Below, in pieces: positions 55,681-63,918 of a DNA stretch of 64,000 nt (within the stretch, counting starts at the first letter, position 1; each line of letters opens with the position of its first letter). Source of the stretch: Pseudomonas monteilii NBRC 103158 = DSM 14164. Its GTDB lineage: Bacteria > Pseudomonadota > Gammaproteobacteria > Pseudomonadales > Pseudomonadaceae. The DNA lies in NCBI RefSeq assembly GCF_000730605.1, contig NZ_BBIS01000022.1, positions 51,418 to 115,417 on the forward strand, written 5' to 3'. Below the pieces are notes generated by a model that saw only the letters and a list, made by a program, of their open reading frames with translations, did no database searches and was not told the origin of the DNA. The position numbers and the translations under genes are program-made.

Positions 55681-56124
55681 TTACTCGGCAGGAATGATTG
55701 AAATCTTTCCATTGCGTTCGACGATAGCGAACTTCACTTGCTCAATTTTTTCGATGCCTTGGCTGTCTCGTGCTGACTCGAGGATATCGTCCTCCGTGAG
55801 TCGTGCCCGACGCATGCGGTGATGCAGAAAGCGCCCATTCTCAACAACCAGGGTAGCGTGCCCGTCCAGAAGTCGGGCCAAGGGCTTGGAGTTCAGCTTT
55901 GCTAGTGAAAGGCCGACGTCCAGTACGATCAGCGTGGCGATCACCAGCGTGGCATTGGTGAATGAAAAATCGTCACCCAGAAGCGCCTGCTGGGTGGCTT
56001 CCCCGATGATCAGCAACAACACGAAGTCGAAGGTCGTCAAATCGGCCAGCGAGCGCCGCCCGGCCACGCGAAACAGCAGCATGAGGGCGACATACATTCC
56101 GGCTGCGCGGAGGATCGAATCCAT
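55681..56124 (-). CDS. DUF421 (YetF-like) membrane protein
   Basis: A 147-residue protein with N-terminal membrane helices (AAGMYVALMLLFRVAGRRSLADLTTFDFVLLLIIGEATQQALLG) and a small soluble C-terminal DUF421 domain (HATLVVENGRFLHHRMRRARLTEDDIL). YetF-type proteins are often co-induced with stress genes in Pseudomonas. It follows the next gene by 9 bases, so the two likely form an operon. Confidence 0.85.
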   Translation of the reverse strand: MDSILRAAGMYVALMLLFRVAGRRSLADLTTFDFVLLLIIGEATQQALLGDDFSFTNATLVIATLIVLDVGLSLAKLNSKPLARLLDGHATLVVENGRFLHHRMRRARLTEDDILESARDSQGIEKIEQVKFAIVERNGKISIIPAE

Positions 56125-56133
56125 GACGCACTC

Positions 56134-56646
56134 CTAGGGGTAAAGAAATGTGGAGAAGTGAACGGCGCTTTCAGGGCCAGCCCTGACGCTGCCCTCCAGA
56201 GTGCCTACGTGCTCACTTCGAAGGGTCAAGTACAAGGTGGCGACCCCATCTTCTTTAGTACCCAATTGGAACAGCAGGGCCTGGCCATGCGACATCGACT
56301 GTTGTGGCTCCGGTTGCAACGTCTCGATACTGGCGTCACGGAGCAATGATCCCTCGATTTGCACTTCCACCGGCTGACCAGGGATACCCTGAACGGTGAT
56401 GAATAGACTGTCTGTCGTGCCGCTTCGGCTGAGGCGCTGGTACTCAACCCGTACCCGGCCATCCTGGCTCACCACCTCGGCATCGCTCAACGGGCCATTA
56501 CCGAACAGGCCTGCCAAGGCAAGCAATACGATGGCCACGAGCACGTACCAGCCCACGCGCTCGAAGCGCCAGACGCGCTGCTGCATCGGTATATCTTCAT
56601 GAACAGGGTGACGCCTGGATAGCAGTTCATCTTCCGACATGATCAC
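56134..56646 (-). CDS. Membrane-anchored hypothetical protein
   Basis: A 170-residue protein: a charged N-terminus, one membrane helix (WYVLVAIVLLALAGLFG) and a periplasmic beta-rich domain (DGRVRVEYQRLSRSGTTDSLFITVQGIPGQPVEVQIEG). It is read together with the DUF421 gene downstream and the CinA-like gene upstream (5-base gap). Function unknown. Confidence 0.75.
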   Translation of the reverse strand: MIMSEDELLSRRHPVHEDIPMQQRVWRFERVGWYVLVAIVLLALAGLFGNGPLSDAEVVSQDGRVRVEYQRLSRSGTTDSLFITVQGIPGQPVEVQIEGSLLRDASIETLQPEPQQSMSHGQALLFQLGTKEDGVATLYLTLRSEHVGTLEGSVRAGPESAVHFSTFLYP

Positions 56647-56651
56647 AGCCC

Positions 56652-57155
56652 TCAGGCGCGCTCGCCGCGTAACCAGCGCTGGTGATAGTGGGAAAGCCGG
56701 GTCAACCCGAAAACGGCGCCTTGGCGCATCACTTCAGACCGCTCGCCGAAGAAACGCTGAGTGCGCGTGAAAACGGCAATTGGCTCGCCGGCGAAAGCCC
56801 ACGCAAAGCACATCGTCCCCGGTGGTATCCCGGATTCGGGTGCCGGCCCGGCTACCCCGGTGGTGGCGATCACCACGTTCGCATCGCTGTCTCTCAAGGC
56901 GCCCAAGGCCATTTCCCAGGCTACTGCTTCGCTGGTCAGGCCATATCGTTCGATGGTTTCGGCGCTGACGCCCAGCAAGCGCTTCTTGGCGCTGGGCGAG
57001 TAGACGACATAGCCGCTTTCCAGCACCTCGCCGGTACCCGGTACCGCCGCCAACAAAGCCACAAGGCAGCCCGCAGTGCACGATTCTGCTGTGCTCAAAA
57101 TCAGTTTGTTGTTTTTGAGATAGCCGAGAGCGGCCAGTACAGGGTCGTTTTCCAT
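56652..57155 (-). CDS. CinA C-terminal-domain (PncC-like) amidohydrolase
   Basis: A 167-residue stand-alone CinA C-terminal domain: LILSTAESCTAGCLVALLAAVPG, VLESGYVVYSPSAKKRLLGV, VVIATTGVAGPAPESGIPPGTM. PncC removes the amide from nicotinamide mononucleotide in NAD recycling; stand-alone homologues are frequent and not all active. First gene of a three-gene minus-strand operon. Confidence 0.85.
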   Translation of the reverse strand: MENDPVLAALGYLKNNKLILSTAESCTAGCLVALLAAVPGTGEVLESGYVVYSPSAKKRLLGVSAETIERYGLTSEAVAWEMALGALRDSDANVVIATTGVAGPAPESGIPPGTMCFAWAFAGEPIAVFTRTQRFFGERSEVMRQGAVFGLTRLSHYHQRWLRGERA

Positions 57156-57252
57156 TTCAGAATCGACTCGCTTGTTTTGCGGTGGACGCGATGCTGGGGT
57201 ATTTGGTTCATCGCATCTAATGCCCGGCTATCTCGGGGAGTGAACCTGACCT

Positions 57253-57280
57253 GAACTTTGCCTCGTACATTGGCTTCTTT
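57253..57280 (+). promoter_or_regulatory. Possible AlgU (sigma-22) promoter
   Basis: GAACTT (57253-57258), a 17-base spacer and TCTTT resemble the Pseudomonas AlgU consensus GAACTT-N16/17-TCTGA, 28 bases before a small gene at 57309. The -10 is imperfect. Confidence 0.35.
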
Positions 57281-57308
57281 TATTCAAAGACAAGGGTAGG
57301 AGAGCAAG

Positions 57309-57470
57309 ATGAAGAATGAGAGCGATAGGCAAAATGCAGGTGCGCAGACGAGGCCGCATGGGGAAGAGGAGCGAGACAACGATGCTCATCGTCCGGACGG
57401 ATCAACGGGGACAGCCCACGACTCCACGGCGCAAAAAACGGCCCGTGATCACGATCAGCAAAAACGCTGA
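57309..57470 (+). CDS. Small hydrophilic (disordered) protein, 53 residues
   Basis: ATG at 57309 after GGAGAGCAAG, ending at 57470. The product is extremely hydrophilic, without any hydrophobic segment, rich in Asp, Arg, Gln, His, Gly and Thr (MKNESDRQNAGAQTRPHG ... DHDQQKR). It resembles small stress-induced hydrophilins in character, not in a recognisable family. A strong terminator follows at once, supporting a real transcription unit. Confidence 0.6.
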   Translation: MKNESDRQNAGAQTRPHGEEERDNDAHRPDGSTGTAHDSTAQKTARDHDQQKR

Positions 57471-57491
57471 AACTGCCCACGAAAAGGGTTT

Positions 57492-57520
57492 GAGGCTCGC
57501 CAACTCGGCGAGCCTCTTTT
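57492..57520. terminator. Rho-independent terminator
   Basis: GAGGCTCGCC (57492-57501), loop AACTC, GGCGAGCCTC (57507-57516), then TTTT. Serves the small gene and probably also the convergent dehydrogenase gene. Confidence 0.85.
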
Positions 57521-57522
57521 CG

Positions 57523-58380
57523 CTAAAGGATCGGTTTACCGCCAGTCACTGCGTAACGTGAGCCACTGATGTAGCTGGCCTCGTCGGAGCCCAGCAGCAC
57601 GTAGATCGGCGCGACTTCGACCGGCTGCCCCGGGCGCCCCATCGGGTAGCTGGAACCGAAGTTCTTGACGGCCTCGTCCGGCATGGTTGCCGGAATCAAA
57701 GGCGTCCAAATAGGGCCTGGCGCGACGCTGTTGACCCTGATGCCTTTCTTGGCTAGCAACTGAGCCAAGCCAGCAGTGAAGTTGGCAATGGCTCCCTTGG
57801 TCGTGGCATAGGCCAGCAGGCTGGGGGATGGATCGTCGGAATTGACCGAGCTCGTATTGATGATCGAGCTTCCCTTGGGCATGGAAGGCAGAGCCGCCTG
57901 GCAAATCCTGAAGATCGCGGTGATGTTGGTATCGAAGGTCTTCACCCATTCGTCATCGTCGATTTCTTCCAAGGTCTCGTGGGACATCTGGAACGCCGCG
58001 TTGTTGACCAGGATGTCGATGCGCCCGAACTGGCTAACGGTCTTTTCGACGATGTCGTAGCAGTGCTGTTTCTGCGCCAGGTCTCCGGGCAACAGCAGGC
58101 ATTGACGGCCTGCGGACTCAACCCAGCGCGCGGTTTCTTGGGCGTCTTCATGCTCATTCAGATAAGCGATGGCGACGTCGGCTCCTTCACGGGCATAGGC
58201 AATCGCTACTGCCCGCCCGATGCCGCTGTCTGCTCCGGTGATGAGTGCAATCTTGCCTTCGAGTCGATTGTGGCCGGTATACGATTGCTCACCACAATCC
58301 GGGTAGGGCTCCATCTTGCGCTGTGAGCCGGGGACATTTTGAGGCTGTGAAGGGAAGGGCGGGGTAGGGAAGTCTCGCAT
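57523..58380 (-). CDS. Short-chain dehydrogenase/reductase (YghA/Gsp39-type)
   Basis: A 285-residue classical SDR with an N-terminal extension (PPFPSQPQNVPGSQRKMEPYPDCGEQSYTG shape, about 40 residues). The cofactor motif is ALITGADSGIGRAVAIA, then NNAAFQ, the catalytic Ser in NTSSVNSD and Tyr/Lys in YATTKGA. Substrate unknown; homologues are general-stress proteins. The start follows GCAGGAGCTTCC. Confidence 0.88.
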   Translation of the reverse strand: MRDFPTPPFPSQPQNVPGSQRKMEPYPDCGEQSYTGHNRLEGKIALITGADSGIGRAVAIAYAREGADVAIAYLNEHEDAQETARWVESAGRQCLLLPGDLAQKQHCYDIVEKTVSQFGRIDILVNNAAFQMSHETLEEIDDDEWVKTFDTNITAIFRICQAALPSMPKGSSIINTSSVNSDDPSPSLLAYATTKGAIANFTAGLAQLLAKKGIRVNSVAPGPIWTPLIPATMPDEAVKNFGSSYPMGRPGQPVEVAPIYVLLGSDEASYISGSRYAVTGGKPIL

Positions 58381-58578
58381 GGTGGAAGCTCCTGCAGTTG
58401 AGAACGCTTGTTATCGTTCGAACGGAGCTAAGGGCCGACGTTGAGATGAATTCAGGGTTTGAACGACGGGCGGTCACTCCTTCTATCTCCATTGAATTAT
58501 CGGGAATTGGTCGGCTCTACCGCTGACCCGTGTCGCGCTTTCTGTGTGAGGCTCCACTACATCCAGCTGGCGTGACCC

Positions 58579-58615
58579 GCGCCCTCCAGGTGCCTGAGGC
58601 ATCACCGGAGGGCGC
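58579..58615. terminator. Hairpin after the DJ-1 family gene
   Basis: Perfect 9-bp arms GCGCCCTCC and GGAGGGCGC with a 19-base loop, between the SDR promoter region and the 3' end of the DJ-1 gene. The remaining bases 58381-58578 hold no gene I can see. Confidence 0.55.
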
Positions 58616-58632
58616 GAAGCAGAAAGCTGGAC

Positions 58633-59172
58633 TCAGCCTGCCAGCGCTTTGATCAACTGTTCGTTGAAAGCCGGAATATCGTCTGGCTGGCGGCTGGTGA
58701 TCAGGTTGCCGTCCACTACAACCTGCTCATCCACCCAATTGCCGCCCGCATTGCGAATGTCGTCCTGCAATGTCTTGTAGCTTGTCATCCGCTTGCCTTT
58801 GGCCAAGCCACTGGACACCAGGAGCCAGCCTCCGTGGCAGATGACGGCCAGCGGCTTGCCAGCCGCGTCGTGGCTCTTCACCAGGTTCTGCGCACCGGGG
58901 ATCAAGCGAATCGTGTCGGAGTTCTGAACGCCGCCGGGCAGCACGAGGGCATCATAGAGATCGAGTTGGGCACCTTCGAAGGTTGCATCCACGGCAAACT
59001 CGTCGGCGGGCTTGTCGTGATTCCAACCACGCACAGTGCCTTCCTTATCAGCGAGGATGTCGATCACCGCACCAGCTTTCTCCAAGGCCTCACGAGGCCC
59101 TGTTAACTCGACTTGTTCAAAACCATCAGTCACCAGGAAGGCAACGCGCTTGCCACTCAGTTGTGTACTCAT
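58633..59172 (-). CDS. DJ-1/PfpI family protein (YhbO-type)
   Basis: A 179-residue protein from the ATG at 59172 (MSTQLSGKRVAFLVTDGFEQVELT). The family nucleophile is in AVICHGGWLLVSSG, with the Glu in FEQVEL and the LPGG motif in ALVLPGGVQNSD. Homologues in E. coli (YhbO) protect against oxidative and carbonyl stress. A longer frame from 59277 overlaps the next gene and is unlikely. Confidence 0.88.
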   Translation of the reverse strand: MSTQLSGKRVAFLVTDGFEQVELTGPREALEKAGAVIDILADKEGTVRGWNHDKPADEFAVDATFEGAQLDLYDALVLPGGVQNSDTIRLIPGAQNLVKSHDAAGKPLAVICHGGWLLVSSGLAKGKRMTSYKTLQDDIRNAGGNWVDEQVVVDGNLITSRQPDDIPAFNEQLIKALAG

Positions 59173-59212
59173 CTTTGAATCTCCATTTTCGATAAAGCTG
59201 ACAGGGGAGGCC

Positions 59213-59734
59213 TCAACGGCGTCGACGTTGGGCATGAGCGATGAGAAGTCCCGCGAGCAGACCGATGACTGCCGCACTTAGCAACAGCGGTATCTTGTCT
59301 TTAGGGGTTAGGCCGATGCCGTCCATGCTTCCCGGCCTACCTGTTGGCGTGGACAGATTCTCGGAGGACTCCAGTGCGTCGGAACTGCGGTTCAATGGTG
59401 TGTCCGGACTGGACTGAGCGACGGGCTCAACCTCCTCAGCCGTGGCGCTGACGTCCAATTGGTTCAGCTTCAACGCTGTGCCGTCCACCAGGGTCAGTGT
59501 CAGGTTTTCAATGTCTCCCGCTGCGCGACCTGGAAAAACCGGTTCGCCTGCAGCATCGAGGTTGTCGTAAATGAAGCGCTTGCCCTCCAGCCAGCCAACG
59601 GCTGTGAGTAACTCGGGGCCGAGGTAGTATTTTCCATCGAGGAAGAAGCCTGGAAACTGGTGAGCGCGTTCGACGTTCTCCACGGAGTAACGCTCACCCG
59701 CCTTCATGCCTGTTGTTGGATCAATCATGACCAC
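59213..59734 (-). CDS. Hypothetical protein with C-terminal membrane anchor
   Basis: A 173-residue protein. The N-terminal part (GMKAGERYSVENVERAHQFPGFFLDGKYYLGPELL) is probably a small beta domain, followed by a Ser/Thr/Pro-rich linker and one C-terminal helix (IPLLLSAAVIGLLAGLLIAHA) ending in RRRR, so tail-anchored. Start Met1 or Met3. Function unknown. Confidence 0.6.
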   Translation of the reverse strand: MVMIDPTTGMKAGERYSVENVERAHQFPGFFLDGKYYLGPELLTAVGWLEGKRFIYDNLDAAGEPVFPGRAAGDIENLTLTLVDGTALKLNQLDVSATAEEVEPVAQSSPDTPLNRSSDALESSENLSTPTGRPGSMDGIGLTPKDKIPLLLSAAVIGLLAGLLIAHAQRRRR

Positions 59735-59926
59735 GACCTCCGTATGCTGGTATAGCCATGGAGGTTGCCGAGGCAGTACGTGTTCCTAAGGGATGACCAA
59801 TGGACTTCAGTCCAATCTGTTGGTGGGTGGCCGGTGGTTGAGCGCAGGGTCTGCCGTCTGACTTTTCAATTGAATTTTTACGCGTACATCCCCCTCTGTA
59901 AATTTGGGTCAAAGGGAGATACTCAC

Positions 59927-60220
59927 GTGCCTGGGCAGCAATTATTTGTTATCGATTACACACTCCATGGCGAGAGCCGGGCGTTCATTATTCGCTTGGA
60001 AAAAATGGACGATCCCGTGGCCTGGCACTGGGCTAGTTGCGATGCCGGTGTTGGCATCATCCCGCGATTCAGTCAGCAGAACATCAAGCTGGTCAGTCGT
60101 CCAATGGCAGAGGGCTATGGCATCGCGAACGTGAAGTGGCGACTTGCCGGCAATGGCCCTGAATTCATTCCCCAACCTATCGATGTCGGCAAATTTTCAG
60201 GTGCTGGAGAAGGTGCCTGA
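59927..60220 (+). CDS. DUF6555-like protein
   Basis: A 97-residue protein from a GTG at 59927 (VPGQQLFVIDYTLHGE), placed behind AAAGGGAG. The longer frame from 59765 lacks a ribosome-binding site and family character. The core YTLHGESRAFIIRLEKMDDPVAWHWASCDAGVGIIPRF resembles a Pseudomonas family annotated as DUF6555 (from memory). Function unknown. It begins a plus-strand series of small genes. Confidence 0.65.
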   Translation: MPGQQLFVIDYTLHGESRAFIIRLEKMDDPVAWHWASCDAGVGIIPRFSQQNIKLVSRPMAEGYGIANVKWRLAGNGPEFIPQPIDVGKFSGAGEGA

Positions 60221-60256
60221 ACCCCTGAGGCCGGCCACTTTTTTGGAGATGTTGCT

Positions 60257-60415
60257 ATGCAGCCTAAAACCGAAGGCTCTGAAGAGAAAGGCCCAAGCGA
60301 CTTACCTTTCATTAACGATCCGGAAAAGCCCACGTCGCCTCCTTTGAATGACGCTGATGCCACTGAAGCAGCCGAGGCAGAGGAAGACATTGAGGATGAC
60401 GGCCAACCCATATGA
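60257..60415 (+). CDS. Small acidic (disordered) protein, 52 residues
   Basis: ATG at 60257 to TGA at 60415. The product is strongly acidic and Pro/Glu/Asp-rich (MQPKTEGSEEKGPSDLPF ... EDIEDDGQPI), with no hydrophobic core. TTTTGGAGATGTTGCT provides a GGAG site. It fits in the tight run between the DUF6555-like and DUF2188 genes. No family recognised. Confidence 0.6.
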   Translation: MQPKTEGSEEKGPSDLPFINDPEKPTSPPLNDADATEAAEAEEDIEDDGQPI

Positions 60416-60432
60416 GCCAGGAGGAGCACACG

Positions 60433-60657
60433 ATGGACAATTACCACCTCAGCCCTACAGCAAATGGATGGGAATTGAAGAAAGCCGGTGCTGAACGCGC
60501 CTCCAAGCGAGCGGCGACTAAGCATGAATTGGTCAGCGCCCTCGCAGATTTCTTTGATGGCAAGACGGCATCGGTGAAGATCCATAAGGCGGATGGCACT
60601 ATCGAAGAGGAGCGCACCTACCCACGATCTGCTGACCCGCGCCGTAGTAAAGGTTGA
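60433..60657 (+). CDS. DUF2188 domain protein
   Basis: A 74-residue protein (MDNYHLSPTANGWELKKAGAE) with the DUF2188 pattern: GWELKKAGAERASKRAATKHELVSAL and ASVKIHKADGTIEEERTY. The ATG at 60433 sits behind CAGGAGG; an ATG at 60412 overlapping the previous stop is less well placed. Function unknown, common in stress-gene clusters. Confidence 0.8.
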   Translation: MDNYHLSPTANGWELKKAGAERASKRAATKHELVSALADFFDGKTASVKIHKADGTIEEERTYPRSADPRRSKG

Positions 60658-61088
60658 AGACCGTAAATGCCTGTGATCTCGGCATCGAAGTCACGGATGT
60701 CGGGGGTGTGTTCAGGTGGTTGATGGCCAGCTTTCTCATGGGCAAGCGCATACGATCTACTGTCGCCTTGAGGGCGTACCGGATACTTGTCGATCAGCAG
60801 GGGCTTGATACGCCGCAAAAGCTTGCGCAGGCCACACATGCGACCCTTGTGAGGCTGCTCGGGCAGGCTGGGTATGCGCGATACGATGAATCCACTGCCC
60901 GACGATTGCATGCCCTTGGTAAGAAGGTAGACGCGGAATTGGGTGTTCAACTTGAGGCGCTGCGGGACGATCCAGGTTGTGAGAACTTCAAGCGCTGGCT
61001 GCTAAGCTTCGAGGGTATAGGCCCTAAGACGGTGGAGATTTTCATGCGAGAGGCGCTTGGCTATTTGTCAGTGTCGGAAGGCCATTGA
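60654..61088 (+). CDS. Helix-hairpin-helix protein related to endonuclease III
   Basis: A 144-residue protein starting with TTG at 60654, overlapping the DUF2188 gene by four bases. A helix-hairpin-helix (FEGIGPKTVEIFMREA) follows helical repeats (LDTPQKLAQATHATLVRLLGQAGYARYDESTARRL), as in the HhH-GPD glycosylases. The chain ends soon after, without the catalytic Asp region or the iron-sulfur cysteines, so it may bind DNA without cleaving. Possibly a short or truncated member. Confidence 0.65.
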   Translation: MKTVNACDLGIEVTDVGGVFRWLMASFLMGKRIRSTVALRAYRILVDQQGLDTPQKLAQATHATLVRLLGQAGYARYDESTARRLHALGKKVDAELGVQLEALRDDPGCENFKRWLLSFEGIGPKTVEIFMREALGYLSVSEGH

Positions 61089-61171
61089 GCGGATGACGGC
61101 GATTGGCCTCCATCGACGCGCGTCCAGATGAGTGGAACACTCAAAGAATCAATTATGGACTGGAGAGGGTG

Positions 61172-61609
61172 ATGAAGCTTGACATCGAGAGTTTATCGCT
61201 ATCAGGGAAGACAGTAGTTGTCGTGGAAGATGATCCAACGCTTCAGACCCTGCTGGTGGAGATCCTAATCGAGTTGGGCGCCGCCTGCGATGCCTTCGAT
61301 AACGCCGAAGACGCTTTGATTCACTTGATGGGACTTGGGAGCGACTGCTCGTTGATCGTCGCCGATCACGGTGTTCCTGGAAGCATCAAAGGCATGGAGT
61401 TCATCTCCATGGCCCACGAAAGGTGGCCAAGATTACCAGCCATTCTCACCTCGGGCTATCAGCTTGATCCATCGCAGGTCACCCCACCTGTCACTTACCT
61501 GTTCAAACCATGGTCAATTGACGAGCTCGCTGAAGCTATTAACCAGGCGCTCAGCTCTGCAAGTGTTCCGCCAGCTCTGCCCGCATCGTCCGACCATAAC
61601 GCTCTTTAG
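61172..61609 (+). CDS. Single-domain response regulator
   Basis: A 145-residue CheY-like protein (MKLDIESLSLSGKTVVVVEDD). Acid pocket VVEDDP, phospho-acceptor Asp in LIVADHGVPGS, Thr/Ser in ILTSGYQ and Lys in FKPWSIDEL. There is no output domain. The ATG at 61172 follows GGAGAGGG. No kinase gene adjoins it. A similar protein is encoded at 63.5 kb. Confidence 0.85.
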   Translation: MKLDIESLSLSGKTVVVVEDDPTLQTLLVEILIELGAACDAFDNAEDALIHLMGLGSDCSLIVADHGVPGSIKGMEFISMAHERWPRLPAILTSGYQLDPSQVTPPVTYLFKPWSIDELAEAINQALSSASVPPALPASSDHNAL

Positions 61610-62022
61610 CGCTGCAGGTTGTCTCGATCTGCATCGTCCGCCCGCTGCTCGCTAGACATTTGGTGGGGCGTCTCGCAGTGGCTGCCCATCGCCTGATATT
61701 CCTTGCGAAGTTTATGGATTTCTCGATTGTCGAGTGCTTCAAGATCGAGCACCGACTGCTCTGCGGATTTTGTAGCACGGATAAGCTCGTCGAGCTTCAC
61801 GTGGATGATGTCGTTGTCCCGGTTCTGGGTATTCTGAATCAGGAAAACCATCAGGAATGTGATGATGGTGGTCGACGTATTAACGATGAGTTGCCAGGTG
61901 TCGTTGTAGTGAAACCAGGGCCCGGATGCAGCCCATGTGGCAATTAGTACCACGGCGATCAAGAAGGTACTCGGTTTACCGGCGTGGTTAGCGAGCGATT
62001 GGCAGAACTGGGCGAATTTCAT
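61606..62022 (-). CDS. Low-affinity iron permease family membrane protein
   Basis: A 138-residue protein with two membrane helices (PSTFLIAVVLIATWAASGPWF and TWQLIVNTSTTIITFLMVFLIQNTQNRDN) and a conserved IHVKLDELIRATKSAEQSVLDLEALD segment, the pattern of the low-affinity iron permease family of soil bacteria. Iron transport itself is not proven for the bacterial members. The start is at 62022; it converges with the response-regulator gene, overlapping by four bases. Confidence 0.85.
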   Translation of the reverse strand: MKFAQFCQSLANHAGKPSTFLIAVVLIATWAASGPWFHYNDTWQLIVNTSTTIITFLMVFLIQNTQNRDNDIIHVKLDELIRATKSAEQSVLDLEALDNREIHKLRKEYQAMGSHCETPHQMSSEQRADDADRDNLQR

Positions 62023-62187
62023 GACGATAACTCCAATGCGACCTATCGGTTTTGACAGCAGAGGAGCGCTGAAATCTTTTTTTACATTTCGCCGTGATGA
62101 TGGACGAACGTAGTAAGTGCAGCGGAACGACGTGTTTAGCCAGAAAGTCAAAAAATAATCGAAAATTCTCCCAAGGCTTCTGCGCAG

Positions 62188-63522
62188 ATGACCTTCATCG
62201 TCTGGTTCGCCATGCTGGGTGCAGTGCTCCTGCTACTCTCGCTTTCATCCTCGTACCTGCGCTGGATTCCAGTTACAACGTCCGTTGTGTGCCTTGGCTT
62301 AGGTATGGCTCTGGGAACATCGGGCCTGGGTTTCCTACAGCTCGACTTGAGCAAGTCGAGTGGCTGGATGGAGCACCTCACCGAAGTCGCGGTGTTGTTT
62401 TCGCTGTTCTTCAGTGGCCTGAAGTTGCGCTTGCCCTTGCACAACCGCAGCTGGTTGAGCGCTTTCTATCTGGCGGGGCCGGTGATGTTGCTCTGCATCG
62501 GTGGGGTAACGCTGGTGCTGCATTACGGCCTCCACCTGGGGTGGGGAGTGTCCGTTCTGATTGGAGCTATCCTGGCACCCACAGACCCGGTGCTGGCAAC
62601 CCTGGTACAGGTGGTTGATGCCCAGGACGATGATCCTGTCCGTTTCAGCCTGTCCGGTGAGGCAGGGCTCAACGATGGAGTGGCTTTTCCCTTCGTCATC
62701 CTCGGCCTGTTCCTGCAACAGGATACCGGGCAAGCCTGGTTCTCTAGCTGGCTCCTCAAGGACATGCTGTGGGCAGTCACTGCAGGTCTGCTGCTGGGCT
62801 ATTGGATGGGGCGTGGCTTGGGCAAACTCACGCTTTTCTTGCGTTTGCGCAACGACGACAGCACCGTGTCGCCCAACGACTATCTCGCCCTTGCCCTGAT
62901 CGCGCTGGCTTATGTGAGCGCCGAGACTATTCAGGCCTATGGGTTTCTCGCGGTGTTCGCTGCGGGCCTCGGTTTGCGCCAGGCGGAGGTTCACACCTCA
63001 AATAGCCCCGAGGATCCAGCTGCCGAGCATCTAGTACAGCCTGTGGTAGGACACCAGCATGTCGCGCCGGAGCTGGCCGTCAAAGGTGATGTGGAAGGGC
63101 TCGATGACTCACAGGTGGCAGCGGGGATAATGTTGGGGGACATGCTGGCATTCGGTAGCTTGATCGAGCGGGCACTGGAAGTGTTTCTCGTCACCATGCT
63201 CGGGGTAGTGCTCATTGAACATTGGGACTGGCGGGCAGTGCTGGTAGCCGGCGCCTTGTTCTTTGTCATTCGCCCCGTCAGCATTCTGCTTTTCCCGGCT
63301 CGGGGAATGCTGGATATCCGTCAGCGCGGGCTTCTGGGGTGGTTTGGCATCCGAGGTATCGGCAGCTTCTACTACCTGTTCTATGCCCTCAATCATGGGC
63401 TGCTTCCCACCTTGGCCGCACAGAGCATTAGCTTGGTTTTGTCGGTGGTGGCGTTGAGCATTCTGCTACATGGATTGAGCGTTCAACCGCTGCTAGCCAA
63501 ATACGAAGCATGGAAGGGGTAG
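62188..63522 (+). CDS. CPA1 family sodium(potassium)/proton antiporter
   Basis: A 444-residue polytopic membrane protein of the NhaP/CPA1 group: ILAPTDPVLATLVQ (ion-site Asp), SGEAGLNDGVAFPFVILG (conserved acidic pair), and the last helices SFYYLFYALNHGLLPTLAAQ. A charged loop of about 60 residues interrupts the usual helices (TSNSPEDPAAEHLVQPVVGHQHVAPELAVKGDVEGL shape). It exchanges protons for Na+ or K+, for pH and salt tolerance. Monocistronic. Confidence 0.88.
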   Translation: MTFIVWFAMLGAVLLLLSLSSSYLRWIPVTTSVVCLGLGMALGTSGLGFLQLDLSKSSGWMEHLTEVAVLFSLFFSGLKLRLPLHNRSWLSAFYLAGPVMLLCIGGVTLVLHYGLHLGWGVSVLIGAILAPTDPVLATLVQVVDAQDDDPVRFSLSGEAGLNDGVAFPFVILGLFLQQDTGQAWFSSWLLKDMLWAVTAGLLLGYWMGRGLGKLTLFLRLRNDDSTVSPNDYLALALIALAYVSAETIQAYGFLAVFAAGLGLRQAEVHTSNSPEDPAAEHLVQPVVGHQHVAPELAVKGDVEGLDDSQVAAGIMLGDMLAFGSLIERALEVFLVTMLGVVLIEHWDWRAVLVAGALFFVIRPVSILLFPARGMLDIRQRGLLGWFGIRGIGSFYYLFYALNHGLLPTLAAQSISLVLSVVALSILLHGLSVQPLLAKYEAWKG

Positions 63523-63537
63523 GCAGCGTTCTTTGGA

Positions 63538-63918
63538 TCAAGCTTCTACTTGCGGCGGGAGCGTTACTAATTTGTTGATCAGCGAGGCGAGATCAGAAAT
63601 CTCCCAAGGTTTGGGGAGAAATGCTGTCCGAGCAGGCAGCAAACCGGTGTCGATTACTGCGTCGCCCGAAGTCAGAATCACTGGCAGGGTAGGCCATCGA
63701 CGCCAAATCTCGTGTGCAAGGCCTAAACCGTCCATGCTTCCAGGCATATGAATATCGGTCATCACCAAGCTAGGGACATCCTTATTGCAAAGGTAATGCA
63801 ACGCCTCGTCAGCATTTGCGCAGCACGTCATAGCAACGGCGTAGAGTGACGAGAGGCTCTCGGCAGTTAGGTCTCTCAGGAGGTCGTCGTCTTCCACAAT
63901 GAGGATGGTTTTCGGCAT
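63538..63918 (-). CDS. Single-domain response regulator
   Basis: A 126-residue CheY-like protein: ILIVEDDDLL, phospho-acceptor Asp in LVMTDIHMPGS, ILTSGD and Lys in LPKPWEISDL. No output domain. It resembles the regulator at 61.2 kb, including the KPW turn, and lies convergent with the antiporter gene. The last 82 bases of the window hold nothing I can name. Confidence 0.87.
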   Translation of the reverse strand: MPKTILIVEDDDLLRDLTAESLSSLYAVAMTCCANADEALHYLCNKDVPSLVMTDIHMPGSMDGLGLAHEIWRRWPTLPVILTSGDAVIDTGLLPARTAFLPKPWEISDLASLINKLVTLPPQVEA

